DNA of 64,000 nt from Paraburkholderia sartisoli (GTDB taxonomy: Bacteria; Pseudomonadota; Gammaproteobacteria; Burkholderiales; Burkholderiaceae). The position numbers and the translations under genes were made by a program. The stretch covers positions 310,001 to 374,000 of the forward strand of contig NZ_FNRQ01000004.1 in assembly GCF_900107685.1 (NCBI RefSeq), in the 5' to 3' direction. The notes under the pieces are model-generated. The model did no database searches, was not told the origin of the DNA, and saw only the letters and a list, made by a program, of their open reading frames with translations. Numbering within the stretch: the first letter of the stretch is position 1; each line of letters starts with the position of its first letter. Shown in pieces: positions 53,518 through 62,740 of this stretch.

Positions 53518-54522
53518 TCAGCTCCTTACCTTGCGCACGGCCGCCGCGATCTGATCCGGCGAAGGGATATACATGTCTTCAAGCACACCGGAAAACGGCA
53601 CGGGCGTGTGCGGCGCGGTGACCAGTTCGATCGGCGCCTTCAGTGAATGGAACGCGCGCTCAGCGATCAACGCCGAGATGTCCGTCGCCATCGAGCAGCG
53701 GCGATTCGCCTCGTCCACGACGACGACGCGCCCCGTGCGTTCAGCGCTTTCGAGAATGGTTTCCTCGTCGAGCGGCGAGGTCGTGCGCAGATCGATCACG
53801 TCGACCTGGATGCCTTCTTTGGCGAGTTTTTCCGCGGCTTCGGTCGCGTAATGCACCATGCGGCCGTAGGTGACGATGGTTGCGTCGTCACCTTCGCGCA
53901 CGACGTTCGCCTCGCCGAACGGAATCGCATACGACTCTTCCGGCACGTCACCTTCGCGGGTGTACAGCAGCTTGTGTTCGCAGAAAATGACCGGATCGTC
54001 GTCGCGGATCGCCTGGATCAGCAGACCCTTGGCATCGTACGGCGTCGAAGGACACACCACCTTGAGGCCGGGAATATGCGTGAAGAGCGACGTCAGCATC
54101 TGCGAATGCTGGGCCGCCGCGCGCAGGCCCGCGCCCTGCATCGCGCGGATGACAACGGGCGTCACCGCCTTGCCGCCGAACATGTAGCGGAATTTCGCGG
54201 CCTGGTTGAAGATCTGGTCGAAGCACACGCCCATGAAGTCGATGAACATCAGCTCCGCCACGGGCCGCAAGCCGCACGCCGCCGCGCCGACCGCCGCGCC
54301 GATATAGCCGCCTTCCGAAAGCGGCGTGTCGAGCACGCGCCCCGGGTACTTGTGATACAGCCCTTTCGTGACGCCGAGTACACCGCCCCACGCGTCCTGT
54401 TCACCGGGCGAGCCTGCGCCGCCCGCGTTGTCTTCGCCCATCACGATGACGCTGTCGTCGCGCGCCATCTCCTGGCTCAGGGCTTCGTTGATTGCCTGAG
54501 AAAATGTGATCTTCCGTGCCAT
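53518..54522 (-). CDS. acoB: Acetoin dehydrogenase E1, beta subunit
   Basis: A 334-residue protein of the transketolase-like E1 beta family (MARKITFSQAINEALSQEMARDDSVIVMGEDNAG, then the C-terminal PIELVTAPHTPVPFSGVLEDMYIPSPDQI). It pairs with AcoA to form the thiamine diphosphate-dependent E1 that cleaves acetoin to acetaldehyde and an acetyl unit. GACAGGAG precedes its ATG; a palindromic repeat lies directly upstream in the 214-bp space to acoA. Confidence 0.93.
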   Translation of the reverse strand: MARKITFSQAINEALSQEMARDDSVIVMGEDNAGGAGSPGEQDAWGGVLGVTKGLYHKYPGRVLDTPLSEGGYIGAAVGAAACGLRPVAELMFIDFMGVCFDQIFNQAAKFRYMFGGKAVTPVVIRAMQGAGLRAAAQHSQMLTSLFTHIPGLKVVCPSTPYDAKGLLIQAIRDDDPVIFCEHKLLYTREGDVPEESYAIPFGEANVVREGDDATIVTYGRMVHYATEAAEKLAKEGIQVDVIDLRTTSPLDEETILESAERTGRVVVVDEANRRCSMATDISALIAERAFHSLKAPIELVTAPHTPVPFSGVLEDMYIPSPDQIAAAVRKVRS

Positions 54523-54532
54523 GTCTGTCTCC

Positions 54533-54694
54533 TGTCGATCAGAGTTCGCGCTTTAGCGCGTTACTCTGATCCCATGCAATTTATTGCGGTCGACCGGAGT
54601 TCGCGCTTTAGCTGTCGATCAGAGTTCGCGCTTTAGCGCGTTACTCTGATCCCATGCAAAGCTCTTACTCTGGTCCCATGCAATTTATTGCGGT
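54533..54694 (-). repeat. Cluster of palindromic repeats between acoA and acoB
   Basis: Two near-identical copies (33-bp palindromic cores at 54538-54570 and 54618-54650) of the unit also seen at 5690-5740, in reverse orientation to the plus strand. A partial copy lies at 54594-54612, and an end fragment at 54665-54693. CCCATGCAATTTATTGCGGT follows both the first copy and the end fragment, which indicates local tandem duplication. The copy next to acoB ends at its GACAGGAG ribosome binding site. Confidence 0.8.
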
Positions 54695-54736
54695 TCTGTC
54701 GGGTTCTTCTCGCGTTTGCGCCACACCGTGACGACG

Positions 54737-55720
54737 TTACGGATACGACACGTAAACGTCGGTCAGCAGGTCTTCGGCGGTTGGCATCGGCGCGGCCTTG
54801 GCCTCGCTGACAGCCGCGTCGATCAACGTCTTCACCTTCGCGTCGATGCCGCGCAGATCGTCGCTCGTCGCCATCTCCGCGCGCACCACGCGTTCTTCGA
54901 AGCGCTTGAGACAATCCTTCTCATCGCGCAGTTTCTGCACCTCGCCAGGCGCGCGATAGGTTTGCGCATCGCCCTCGAAATGCCCGAAATAGCGGGAGAA
55001 TTTGACTTCGACGAGCGTCGGGCCGCCACCGCCGCGCGCACGTTCGATCGCTTCACCGAGCGCTTCATGCACGGCAAAGAAATCAAAGCCGTCGACGATC
55101 ACGCCCGGCATGCCAAAACCGCTCGCGCGGTCGGCGATGTTGTCGGTCGCCACCGAGTACGTCGACGACGTGGCTTCCGCGTAGCCGTTGTTTTCCGCGA
55201 CGAAAATCACCGGCAACCGCCATACCGAAGCAAGGTTCATCGATTCAAAAATCACACCCTGATTCGATGCGCCGTCGCCAAAGAAGCACACGCCCACGCC
55301 ACCGGTTTTCTTCTGCTTCGCGGCGAGCGCCGCGCCGCACACGAGCGGCCCGCCCGCGCCGACGATGCCGTTCGCACCAAGCATGCCTTTGGACAGATCG
55401 GCGATATGCATCGAGCCGCCCTTGCCGTGGCACACGCCGGTCTTGCGGCCGTAAATCTCGGCCATCATGCCGCGCACGTCCACGCCCTTCGCGATGCAGT
55501 GACCGTGGCCGCGGTGCGTCGTCGCGACATAGTCCGCGTCGTTCAGATGCAGCATCGTGCCGACCGCCGACGCCTCCTCGCCGGCATACAGATGTACGAA
55601 ACCGGGGATTTCTCCCGTCGCGAATTCGACGTGCAAACGTTCCTCGAATTCGCGAATCGTGCGCATCATCCGATACGCCTCCAGCAGTTTGTCCTTGCCC
55701 AACTGTGCTGAAACAGACAT
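54737..55720 (-). CDS. acoA: Acetoin dehydrogenase E1, alpha subunit
   Basis: A 327-residue protein. The thiamine diphosphate motif is GDGASNQG, ending in AENNGYAEA. The E1 alpha start MSVSAQLGKDKLLEAYRMMRTIREFEERL is canonical, with ATTHRGHGH in the middle. It forms the active site with AcoB. AAGGAG precedes ATG 55720. The gene is second in the operon, 81 bp after acoX. Confidence 0.94.
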   Translation of the reverse strand: MSVSAQLGKDKLLEAYRMMRTIREFEERLHVEFATGEIPGFVHLYAGEEASAVGTMLHLNDADYVATTHRGHGHCIAKGVDVRGMMAEIYGRKTGVCHGKGGSMHIADLSKGMLGANGIVGAGGPLVCGAALAAKQKKTGGVGVCFFGDGASNQGVIFESMNLASVWRLPVIFVAENNGYAEATSSTYSVATDNIADRASGFGMPGVIVDGFDFFAVHEALGEAIERARGGGGPTLVEVKFSRYFGHFEGDAQTYRAPGEVQKLRDEKDCLKRFEERVVRAEMATSDDLRGIDAKVKTLIDAAVSEAKAAPMPTAEDLLTDVYVSYP

Positions 55721-55801
55721 GGTGCGTCTCCTTGATTGATTTCACTGCCTGCTGCAATGAGCGTCGAACGAACGCCATCCGTTTCGTCCGACACCGACTC
55801 C

Positions 55802-56860
55802 TTACACACTGTCTCCTGCCACCACTTCACGCATGAGCTGCCGCGACGCCGAATACCGCAGCACGCGCTCGACATCCACCGTGAGCGGCCCATGCCAGTC
55901 GAGCGCCACTTCATAGCGGTCGCCGCGTTCGAGTTCGATCTCGCGTTCGCCGTCGAACGCGAGCGTGCCGTGTTCTGCATGAAGCGGCGTCCACGCGCCC
56001 GCTTCGAGACGCTCGCAGGCGCGCATCGTCACCTGGTCGACGCGTCCGGGCGCAATCGGCGCGACGATCGGCACGCCGGGCTCGCCGGGGCGCGCGAACG
56101 TCAGATGCAAGCCGTGCGACGCCGCGCGATCGACGGGCGCAAACGCGCCACCAATCGACGACAGCCCGATGCCATCCGGTGCCGCGAAAGTCAGAAAGAG
56201 CGTTTCGATATCGGCGGGCTCGGACACCGCGCGCGCACCGACAAAACGCTGACGGCTCACGCACACGTCAACGAGCGCGATTTCCTCGCGTCCGCGGTTT
56301 GGACCGTCGACGCAGCGCACGACAAGCCGCTTGTTGCGCACGAGCGCGATGTCGGGCGGTACCGCGCGCGAAGCCACCAGCGCACCCGCGAGACCTGCGA
56401 CGGTGGCTTCACGCAGATCGGGAAATGCGTTGTTGGTGCCGGTCGAAAGCGTCAGCAACGGCACGTCGCCGCAATGCGCGGCGGCCGCGCGATGGGTGCC
56501 GTCGCCGCCGAGCACCGCGATCAGGCCAACGCCTTCACGCACCATGTGCTGGACGCCCGCGTGCGTATCCGCGGCGCTGTCGGAAAACGGCAATGCCAGG
56601 AATTCGACCTCGGGCCAGCGCTGACGCGCGGCGATGGCCCGGTGTGTTTCGATCGCGCGCAGCAGCAACGCGGAAACGCCCGTCTTGTCGCGCAGCGTCA
56701 GCACGCGATCGACGCCGAGCGCGCCGAGACCCGCGAGCAGCCGCACGATCATGTTGGCTTTCTCCGCCGTCGGGAAAACGGAGGCGTACGTGGTGAGGCG
56801 CCGGATATCGCGGCCTGATGCAGGATTCGCAATCACGCCGACTGTGACGGGAACAGACAC
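55802..56860 (-). CDS. acoX: AcoX, ATP-NAD kinase-like protein of the acetoin operon
   Basis: A 352-residue protein. The start is GTG 56860 with GGAG nine bases before; the frame stays open further upstream through non-conserved sequence. VTVGVIANPASGRDIRRL is the N-terminal strand. The GGDGT nucleotide-binding motif lies in IAVLGGDGTHRAAAAH. It has the NAD-kinase fold and is often the first gene of aco operons in Burkholderiales and Ralstonia. Its role in acetoin use is not established. Confidence 0.9.
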   Translation of the reverse strand: MSVPVTVGVIANPASGRDIRRLTTYASVFPTAEKANMIVRLLAGLGALGVDRVLTLRDKTGVSALLLRAIETHRAIAARQRWPEVEFLALPFSDSAADTHAGVQHMVREGVGLIAVLGGDGTHRAAAAHCGDVPLLTLSTGTNNAFPDLREATVAGLAGALVASRAVPPDIALVRNKRLVVRCVDGPNRGREEIALVDVCVSRQRFVGARAVSEPADIETLFLTFAAPDGIGLSSIGGAFAPVDRAASHGLHLTFARPGEPGVPIVAPIAPGRVDQVTMRACERLEAGAWTPLHAEHGTLAFDGEREIELERGDRYEVALDWHGPLTVDVERVLRYSASRQLMREVVAGDSV

Positions 56861-56946
56861 GGGCTTGTCTCCAACCAGAGTTGTCCGCGTATCCACGGAC
56901 TGATCTTTTTGTGAAACGCAACGCGCGCTTCGGTGCAGGGAGACTC

Positions 56947-56962
56947 TGCAAGGGGTGTGCCA
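56947..56962 (-). promoter_or_regulatory. Sigma-54 promoter of the aco operon
   Basis: On the minus strand the site reads TGGCACACCCCTTGCA, an exact match to the -24/-12 consensus TGGCAC-N5-TTGCA. It lies 87 bp upstream of the acoX start. The neighbouring AcoR is a sigma-54 activator. The 438-bp divergent region 56861-57298 contains no gene. Confidence 0.88.
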
Positions 56963-57185
56963 GAACGCATCCGGCGCCCCGGAATACGAAGAAAAGCCCG
57001 TATTTAAAGGGGTTTGCGCCATCGATGCCGTTTCAACGCGCGGGGAAAAACGCGGGCGTGGGCACGCATGCTGCGTCTCATCGCCGACGCGATGCACACA
57101 CGCGCGATACGCCACACTGCGAACGAATCCGCGTGTGCCATGCGGGGCGTGCGATTGCCGGCGGCCGCCAGCATCTCAACGCACG

Positions 57186-57203
57186 TTGAGACAAACGTCT
57201 CAA
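57186..57203. promoter_or_regulatory. Probable AcoR-binding upstream activator site
   Basis: TTGAGAC and GTCTCAA are perfect arms around AAAC. The site lies about 225 bp upstream of the sigma-54 promoter and about 95 bp before acoR, which suits an enhancer for aco and a control site for acoR itself. Confidence 0.65.
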
Positions 57204-57298
57204 GCGTCTTACGTGCTGCAGTGCAGTGTGATCGCGTTTCCGAGTTGTGCTACAAGGTCGGACAGGAATCCTCCAGCATCGCTCGACGGGAGTCGATC

Positions 57299-59233
57299 AT
57301 GCCTTACGTCTCGCAAACACAGCACGTCGATCGCGTGCGGGGCGCCATCGAAGGACGTCTGCCCGCGCCCGCCGGCTCGCCGCGCCTCGTGTCCTCGTGG
57401 CAGCGCTCGTTCGAAACCTGGCAGCTCGACCCCGGCTCGGCCATTGGCCCGCGCGTGTTGACGTCATCGGAACTGCGTGAAATCCAGGGGAAGGAAGAAG
57501 CCTTTCTGCGCGCGTCGGGCCAGTGCCTGACGCGGTTGCACGACATGATTCGCGTCGCCGATTACTGCGTGATGCTGACCGACGCGCACGGCGTGACGAT
57601 CGACTACCGGATCGATCGCGACCGGCGCAGCCATTTCAAGCACGCGGGTCTCTACATCGGCTCGTGCTGGTCCGAACGCGAAGAAGGCACCTGCGGCGTC
57701 GCGAACGTGCTGACGGATCTCGCGCCGATCACGGTACACAAGACAGATCATTTTCGCGCCGCGTTCACGACGCTGACGTGCAGCGCCGCGCCGATCTTCG
57801 CGCCCGCGGGCGAACTGATCGGCGTGCTCGACGCGTCGGCGGTGCAGTCGCCGGATAACCGCGACAGCCAGCGCCTCGTGTTCCAACTGGTACGCCAAAG
57901 CGCGGCGCTGATCGAAGACGGCTACTTCCTGAATCAGACGACGCAGCACTGGATCCTGTTCGGCCATCAAAGCCGCAACTTCGTCGAAGCGCAGCCCGAA
58001 CTGCTAATTGCGTTCGACGAATGCGGCAACATCGTGACGGCCAACCGCAAGGCGCGCGAATGTATTCCGGACCTGGGCGGGCCGCGCCACATCGACGACA
58101 TCTTCGATACGTCCGAGGTTCATCTGCACGACCTCGCGCGCACCGACGCAATCGTCGGATTGCGCCTGCGCGCGACGGGTGCCACGCTTCACGCGCGCAT
58201 CCGCGCGCCGATGCGGCGGCCCACGCGCGTCACCGCGACAGGGGCAGCCGCGCCGCGCGAGTCGCACGCCGGGCGCCATCTCGGCGCGATGAGCCGGTTC
58301 CTGCATAGCACCGATCCGCGCATCGCGCAGAACGCGCAGGTTGCGCTGCGTATTGCTGGAAAGCAATTGCCTGTTCTTATTCTCGGCGAAACGGGGGTGG
58401 GCAAGGAGGTGTTCGCGCGGGCAATTCACGAGGCGGGTGAGCGTCGCGCGCGACCGTTCGTCGCCGTGAACTGCGCGGCGATTCCTGAATCGCTGATCGA
58501 GAGCGAACTGTTCGGCTATGCGCCCGGCGCCTTCACCGGCGCCCGAAGCCGCGGTGCGCGCGGCAAGATCGCGATGGCGAGCGGCGGCACGTTGTTTCTC
58601 GATGAAATCGGCGACATGCCGCTCAGCCTGCAGACACGTCTGCTGCGCGTGCTGGCGGAAGGCGAAGTCGTGCCGCTCGGTGGCGACGTGCCGGTGCGCG
58701 TGGACATCGACGTGATCTGCGCGACGCACCGCAGCCCTTCGCAGATGGTGAGCGAAGGCGCGTTTCGCGAGGACCTGTTCTACCGTCTGAGCGGCGCGAC
58801 GCTGACGATGCCGCCGCTCCGTGAGCGCACCGACATTCGCGACGTGATCGAAACTGTCTTCGATGAAGAAGCCCGGAACGCCACTCATGTGCTGACGCTC
58901 GACGCGCATCTCGCGGAACAGCTGGGGACGCTGCCGTGGCCCGGCAATATCCGCCAGTTGCGCAACGTGCTGCGCTACGCGTGCGCGGTATGCGATTCGT
59001 CGCGGGTCGAGATGCGCCACGTCGCGCCGGATATCGCCGTGCTGCTTTCACCTGCTAACGTACGTGAACTGTCACATGCATCTTCACCAACGGATGAACG
59101 TGCGCACATTGTCGAAGTGCTCACGCAACAGCGCTGGCGTCCCAACGCAGCGGCCGAGGCGCTAGGGATGTCGCGTGCGACGTTGTACCGGCGCATGGCA
59201 AAGCTGAAGATCGTCGGGCCGCATCGCTGCTGA
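57299..59233 (+). CDS. acoR: AcoR, sigma-54-dependent activator of acetoin catabolism
   Basis: A 644-residue protein. An N-terminal GAF-type sensor (about 60-210, including ADYCVMLTDAHGVTIDYRIDRD and GTCGVANVL) is followed by a linker with PAS-like residues (about 230-280), the AAA+ domain (about 335-560), with Walker A GETGVGKE, sigma-54 contact loop GAFTGA, and GTLFLDEIGDMP, and a Fis-type helix-turn-helix (AAEALGMSRATLYRRMAKL). GGGAG sits before ATG 57299. It is divergent from the aco operon and activates it when acetoin is present. Confidence 0.94.
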   Translation: MPYVSQTQHVDRVRGAIEGRLPAPAGSPRLVSSWQRSFETWQLDPGSAIGPRVLTSSELREIQGKEEAFLRASGQCLTRLHDMIRVADYCVMLTDAHGVTIDYRIDRDRRSHFKHAGLYIGSCWSEREEGTCGVANVLTDLAPITVHKTDHFRAAFTTLTCSAAPIFAPAGELIGVLDASAVQSPDNRDSQRLVFQLVRQSAALIEDGYFLNQTTQHWILFGHQSRNFVEAQPELLIAFDECGNIVTANRKARECIPDLGGPRHIDDIFDTSEVHLHDLARTDAIVGLRLRATGATLHARIRAPMRRPTRVTATGAAAPRESHAGRHLGAMSRFLHSTDPRIAQNAQVALRIAGKQLPVLILGETGVGKEVFARAIHEAGERRARPFVAVNCAAIPESLIESELFGYAPGAFTGARSRGARGKIAMASGGTLFLDEIGDMPLSLQTRLLRVLAEGEVVPLGGDVPVRVDIDVICATHRSPSQMVSEGAFREDLFYRLSGATLTMPPLRERTDIRDVIETVFDEEARNATHVLTLDAHLAEQLGTLPWPGNIRQLRNVLRYACAVCDSSRVEMRHVAPDIAVLLSPANVRELSHASSPTDERAHIVEVLTQQRWRPNAAAEALGMSRATLYRRMAKLKIVGPHRC

Positions 59234-59280
59234 CATCAAGCGCCGACGCTTCGCTGTTCATGCTGGAGGATGAGCCGGCG

Positions 59281-59317
59281 AAAAAAAGCCCGTTGCGATT
59301 GCAACGGGCTTTTCGTT
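59281..59317. terminator. Terminator after acoR
   Basis: AGCCCGTTGC and GCAACGGGCT form a 10-bp stem with a GATT loop, with an A run on the left and TTTT on the right. It can act in both directions, between convergent acoR and the exported protein gene. Confidence 0.88.
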
Positions 59318-59342
59318 TCATGACGGGCACGAAGCCACGGGC

Positions 59343-59912
59343 TTACATCGGCGTGACCTTGACGGCCGCCGCGGAAATGAACACCGCATGCACGGTGTCG
59401 CCCACTTTCACGCCACTCAGATCGATATCGGGGCGTGCTTCGACGGTCTGCGTCCGGTATGGCCCGCGCAGCGTGACGAGGCGCTTCTTGCGATCGATCT
59501 TCTGCACAGTCGCGAGAATCTCGATCTGCCGTGTCGACTCGAAGCCACCCGATGCCGGTTGATAAGCCTGCGTATCGACGCGCTTTCGCAGGCCCGCATC
59601 GGCGCCGGTGACCTTGTCGGCGGTGACCAGCAACGCGTTCTTGTACAAAACGTCGACGGTGTCGCCGATCTTGAGCGTGTCAAAACCGGCGACTTCCTCG
59701 TTCACCACGACGACGACCACGTTGCCCGCCGCACCTTTCACCGTTAGTGTGCGCGAAGCGGGCTCGATGCCAATGATCTGTCCTTTCATGTGAACCGGCT
59801 GTACCGCGTCAAGCACGCCTTTTGCCGAACTCGCCAGCGAGTCCTCTGCCCAGACGGGTTGCGCGGCAGCCAGCGAGAGCAGCAAGGCGGTTCCAAGGGT
59901 TGCGACCTTCAT
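59343..59912 (-). CDS. Exported protein with two related beta-rich halves
   Basis: A 189-residue protein with a signal peptide (MKVATLGTALLLSLAAAQPVWA). The mature part has two similar units: one with GQIIGIEPASRTLTVKG then LKIGDTVDVLY, the other with ATVQKIDRKKRLVTLRG then VKVGDTVHAVF. Each resembles a small beta-barrel with an x-V-G-D-x-V turn. I do not recognise a family name. GGAG precedes the ATG at 59912. It probably sits in the periplasm. A T-rich spacer separates it from pcaF. Confidence 0.72.
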   Translation of the reverse strand: MKVATLGTALLLSLAAAQPVWAEDSLASSAKGVLDAVQPVHMKGQIIGIEPASRTLTVKGAAGNVVVVVVNEEVAGFDTLKIGDTVDVLYKNALLVTADKVTGADAGLRKRVDTQAYQPASGGFESTRQIEILATVQKIDRKKRLVTLRGPYRTQTVEARPDIDLSGVKVGDTVHAVFISAAAVKVTPM

Positions 59913-60070
59913 CGAACGTTCTCCTTTGAAAGACTGATCCAGCGATTTCGAACGGGCTGAAAAACGCGCGCAAACCGCGAAAAAAGACACAATCGAATGA
60001 ATCATGCTGCCGGCTGAAACAGTCGACGGCATCCGGCGAAATGATTGTACAGACCCCGCCTCGCACGTTC

Positions 60071-60104
60071 AAAAACAAAAGGACACCCTCGTGGGTGCCC
60101 TCTC
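60071..60104 (-). terminator. Terminator after pcaF
   Basis: On the minus strand GGGCACCC and GGGTGTCC form a stem with loop ACGA, followed by TTTTGTTTTT. It lies 30 bp downstream of the pcaF stop. Confidence 0.85.
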
Positions 60105-60134
60105 TACGCTTAAGACGCGCTAAAGCAGCAAACC

Positions 60135-61337
60135 TTAAACCCGCTCGATCGCGATGGCGATGCCCTGACCGACGCCGATACACATCGTACACAGCGCAAA
60201 GCGGCCCTTCGTGCGCTGCAACTGATACATCGCGGTGGTGACGAGGCGCGCGCCGCTCATCCCGAGCGGATGGCCCAGCGCGATCGCGCCGCCGTTCGGA
60301 TTCACGCGTGCGTCATCATCGGCAACGCCGAGCATGCGCAGCACCGCGAGACCTTGCGACGCAAACGCTTCGTTCAGTTCGATCACGTCGAACTGGTCGA
60401 TCGTCATGCCGAGGCGCGCAAGCAGTTTCTGCGTAGCCGGAGCCGGGCCGATGCCCATCACGCGCGGCGCGACGCCCGCGGTCGCGATACCGAGCACGCG
60501 TGCGCGCGGCACGAGACCAAAGCGCTTCGCGGATTCTTCGTTCGCCAGCAGCAGGGCCGCGGCGCCGTCGTTCACGCCCGAAGCATTGCCTGCCGTCACC
60601 GTGCCGTCGGGGCGCACGACGCCCTTCAGTTTCGCCAGCGTTTCGAGGCTGGTTTCGCGCGGATGTTCGTCCTGCGACACGACAATCGGGTCGCCCTTCT
60701 TCTGCGCAACCGACACCGTCACGATTTCCTGCGCGAGCGTGCCGTCACGCTGCGCGCGCGCCGCCTTCTGCTGGCTGCGCATCGCGAACGCGTCCTGATC
60801 GGCACGGCTCACACCATGATCCTGTGCGACGTTTTCACCGGTTTCCGGCATCGAGTCGACACCGTATTGCTGCTTCATCAGCTTGTTGACGAAGCGCCAG
60901 CCGATGGTCGTGTCATGGATCGCCGCTTCCCGCGAAAACGCGCTGCCGGCCTTGTTCATCACGAACGGCGCGCGGCTCATGCTTTCGACGCCACCGGCGA
61001 CCATCAACGCAGCCTCGCCCGATTTGATCGCGCGCGCGGCGATGCCCACGGCGTCCATGCCCGAGCCGCACAGACGGTTGACCGTCGAGCCCGGCACGTC
61101 CAGCGGCAACCCCGCGAGCAGCAGCGACATGCGCGCGACGTTGCGGTTGTCTTCACCCGCCTGATTGGCGCAGCCGTAAATCACATCGTCGATGGCGGAC
61201 CAGTCGACGTCCTTGTTGCGCTCCATCAGCGCCCTGAGCGGCACGGCGCCCAGATCGTCGGCGCGAACCGACGACAGCGCGCCTGCATAGCGGCCTATCG
61301 GCGTACGAATTGCATCGCACAGGAAAGCTTCAGTCAT
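60135..61337 (-). CDS. pcaF: 3-oxoadipyl-CoA thiolase
   Basis: A 400-residue thiolase. Active-site residues: Cys90 in NRLCGSGMDA, the His in GGAIALGHPLG and the second Cys in CTMCIGVGQG. The N-terminal MTEAFLCDAIRTPIGRYAGALS and CANQAGEDNRNVARM are typical of PcaF/PaaJ. It splits 3-oxoadipyl-CoA into succinyl-CoA and acetyl-CoA. GGAG precedes ATG 61337. No other pca gene is adjacent, but a PcaR-type regulator lies 1.4 kb away and candidate operator repeats lie upstream. Confidence 0.88.
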   Translation of the reverse strand: MTEAFLCDAIRTPIGRYAGALSSVRADDLGAVPLRALMERNKDVDWSAIDDVIYGCANQAGEDNRNVARMSLLLAGLPLDVPGSTVNRLCGSGMDAVGIAARAIKSGEAALMVAGGVESMSRAPFVMNKAGSAFSREAAIHDTTIGWRFVNKLMKQQYGVDSMPETGENVAQDHGVSRADQDAFAMRSQQKAARAQRDGTLAQEIVTVSVAQKKGDPIVVSQDEHPRETSLETLAKLKGVVRPDGTVTAGNASGVNDGAAALLLANEESAKRFGLVPRARVLGIATAGVAPRVMGIGPAPATQKLLARLGMTIDQFDVIELNEAFASQGLAVLRMLGVADDDARVNPNGGAIALGHPLGMSGARLVTTAMYQLQRTKGRFALCTMCIGVGQGIAIAIERV

Positions 61338-61808
61338 GTGATGTCTCCAGTTGTGAGCTGCGCCGCTTCGTGCTTCCGGCCGGCAGCCTGGCGCGAAACC
61401 CGCCCGCCAGCCGGGCATCGTTCACGCTGAGCGGAACAGATTCCGTCACGCCCGGCCGCATGGCAACGGTGACGTCCCACGCCGCTCATCGCGGGACCGG
61501 AATGATTGGGCCGCAACCCGAAAATTGTTCTTTATACGAACAACATGTCGAATAGCGAACATTGAGCCTCAATAGTAGGGTCCGTCGGCGACATATGTCA
61601 AGCCGCGTCGGGCGCGAAGACGGGTATACGTACACGCAAAAAGTGCCGAAACACAGCGCGCGGACGACAACCCGCGCATAGGCACGCAAAACCCGCCGCG
61701 CTACGGGCAAAAGTTGTCCAGATCACGCTCTCAAGCAGCACGTTCACCGAAAAATCCCGCGCCGCCAGGATGAGTATGTTCGCGTTTCCGGTCCCGGCGC
61801 CACACGCG
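61338..61808 (-). promoter_or_regulatory. 471-bp region upstream of pcaF with IclR-type operator-like repeats
   Basis: TGTTC and GAACA flank TTTATAC at 61526-61542. A further GAACA ends TGTCGAATAGCGAACA just to the right (61546-61561). PcaR/PcaU regulators bind repeated GTTCGNNNNTCG(C/A)AC-like units; this cluster is a fair partial match. No gene was recognised in the rest of the region. Confidence 0.45.
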
Positions 61809-62585
61809 TTACAACCAGCGTCTGAGCCATCCCAGCCCGGCCGACGTACCCGCGCGCGGCAGGTATTCGCAACCGGTCCAGCCGTCGTAGCCCAGCGAAT
61901 CGATCAGCTCGAAAAGATACGGATAGTTGATTTCGCCGCTGTCGGGCTCGTGCCGCTCCGGCACGCCTGCAATCTGGATATGCCCGATATGCGCCATATC
62001 GCGCCTGAGTTTGACTGCCAGATCCCCTTCGACGATCTGGCAGTGATAGCAGTCGAACTGCACCTTCAGGTTCGACGCGCCGACTTCCGCGCAGATGGCC
62101 TGCGCATCGTCCTGGCGGTTCAGAAAGAAGCCCGGCATGTCGCGCGTGTTGATCGGTTCGATCACAACCGTGATGCCGTCGCCCTGAACGGCCTGCGCGG
62201 CGTACGCGAGATTCTTCAGATAGACCTCGCGATGACGTTCGCGCGACTGGTCCGCGGCGATCAGCCCGGCCATCACGTGCAGCCTCCGGTTGCCGAGCAC
62301 GCGCGCGTATTCCAGCGCGTGGTCGATGCTGCGGCGGAATTCGTCCTCACGCCCCGGCACCGATGCGAGCCCCCGGTCGCCGGCGGCCCAGTCGCCGCAC
62401 GGCGCATTGAAGAGCGCCTGTGTCAGTTGATGTTCGTCGAGCCGCGCTTTCAGATCGACGGCAGGAAACGCGTACGGGAACAACATCTCGACGCCCTTGA
62501 AGCCATCACGCGCCGCGGCGCCGAAACGATCGAGGAACGGGTGTTCGTGGTACATCATCGTGAGATTCGCGGCAAAGCGTGGCAT
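61809..62585 (-). CDS. hyi: Hydroxypyruvate isomerase-like protein
   Basis: A 258-residue (beta/alpha)8 protein of the AP endonuclease-2-like fold. The start [21 protein letters not shown] is typical of Hyi/OtnI. Metal ligands include Glu in [14 protein letters not shown], Asp in [10 protein letters not shown] and Glu in [16 protein letters not shown] precedes ATG 62585. It would interconvert hydroxypyruvate and tartronate semialdehyde, or act on a related 2-oxo-tetronate (OtnI). No glyoxylate carboligase or reductase gene is adjacent. It is divergent from the regulator at 62741. Confidence 0.83.
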   Translation of the reverse strand: MPRFAANLTMMYHEHPFLDRFGAAARDGFKGVEMLFPYAFPAVDLKARLDEHQLTQALFNAPCGDWAAGDRGLASVPGREDEFRRSIDHALEYARVLGNRRLHVMAGLIAADQSRERHREVYLKNLAYAAQAVQGDGITVVIEPINTRDMPGFFLNRQDDAQAICAEVGASNLKVQFDCYHCQIVEGDLAVKLRRDMAHIGHIQIAGVPERHEPDSGEINYPYLFELIDSLGYDGWTGCEYLPRAGTSAGLGWLRRWL

Positions 62586-62740
62586 CGTGCTGTCTCCTGC
62601 ATGACGGGTTTGCGTCCGTCTATCATACAAAGAGTTGTGGTCCCCCCAAGGTGTCGCCAGGGTTGGCGAAACGCGGGCCATACGCTATCGTCTCGGCTTT
62701 CGAGGCCACTTCGCCGGCCGTCGCTTTTTCCCTGAGGCAC

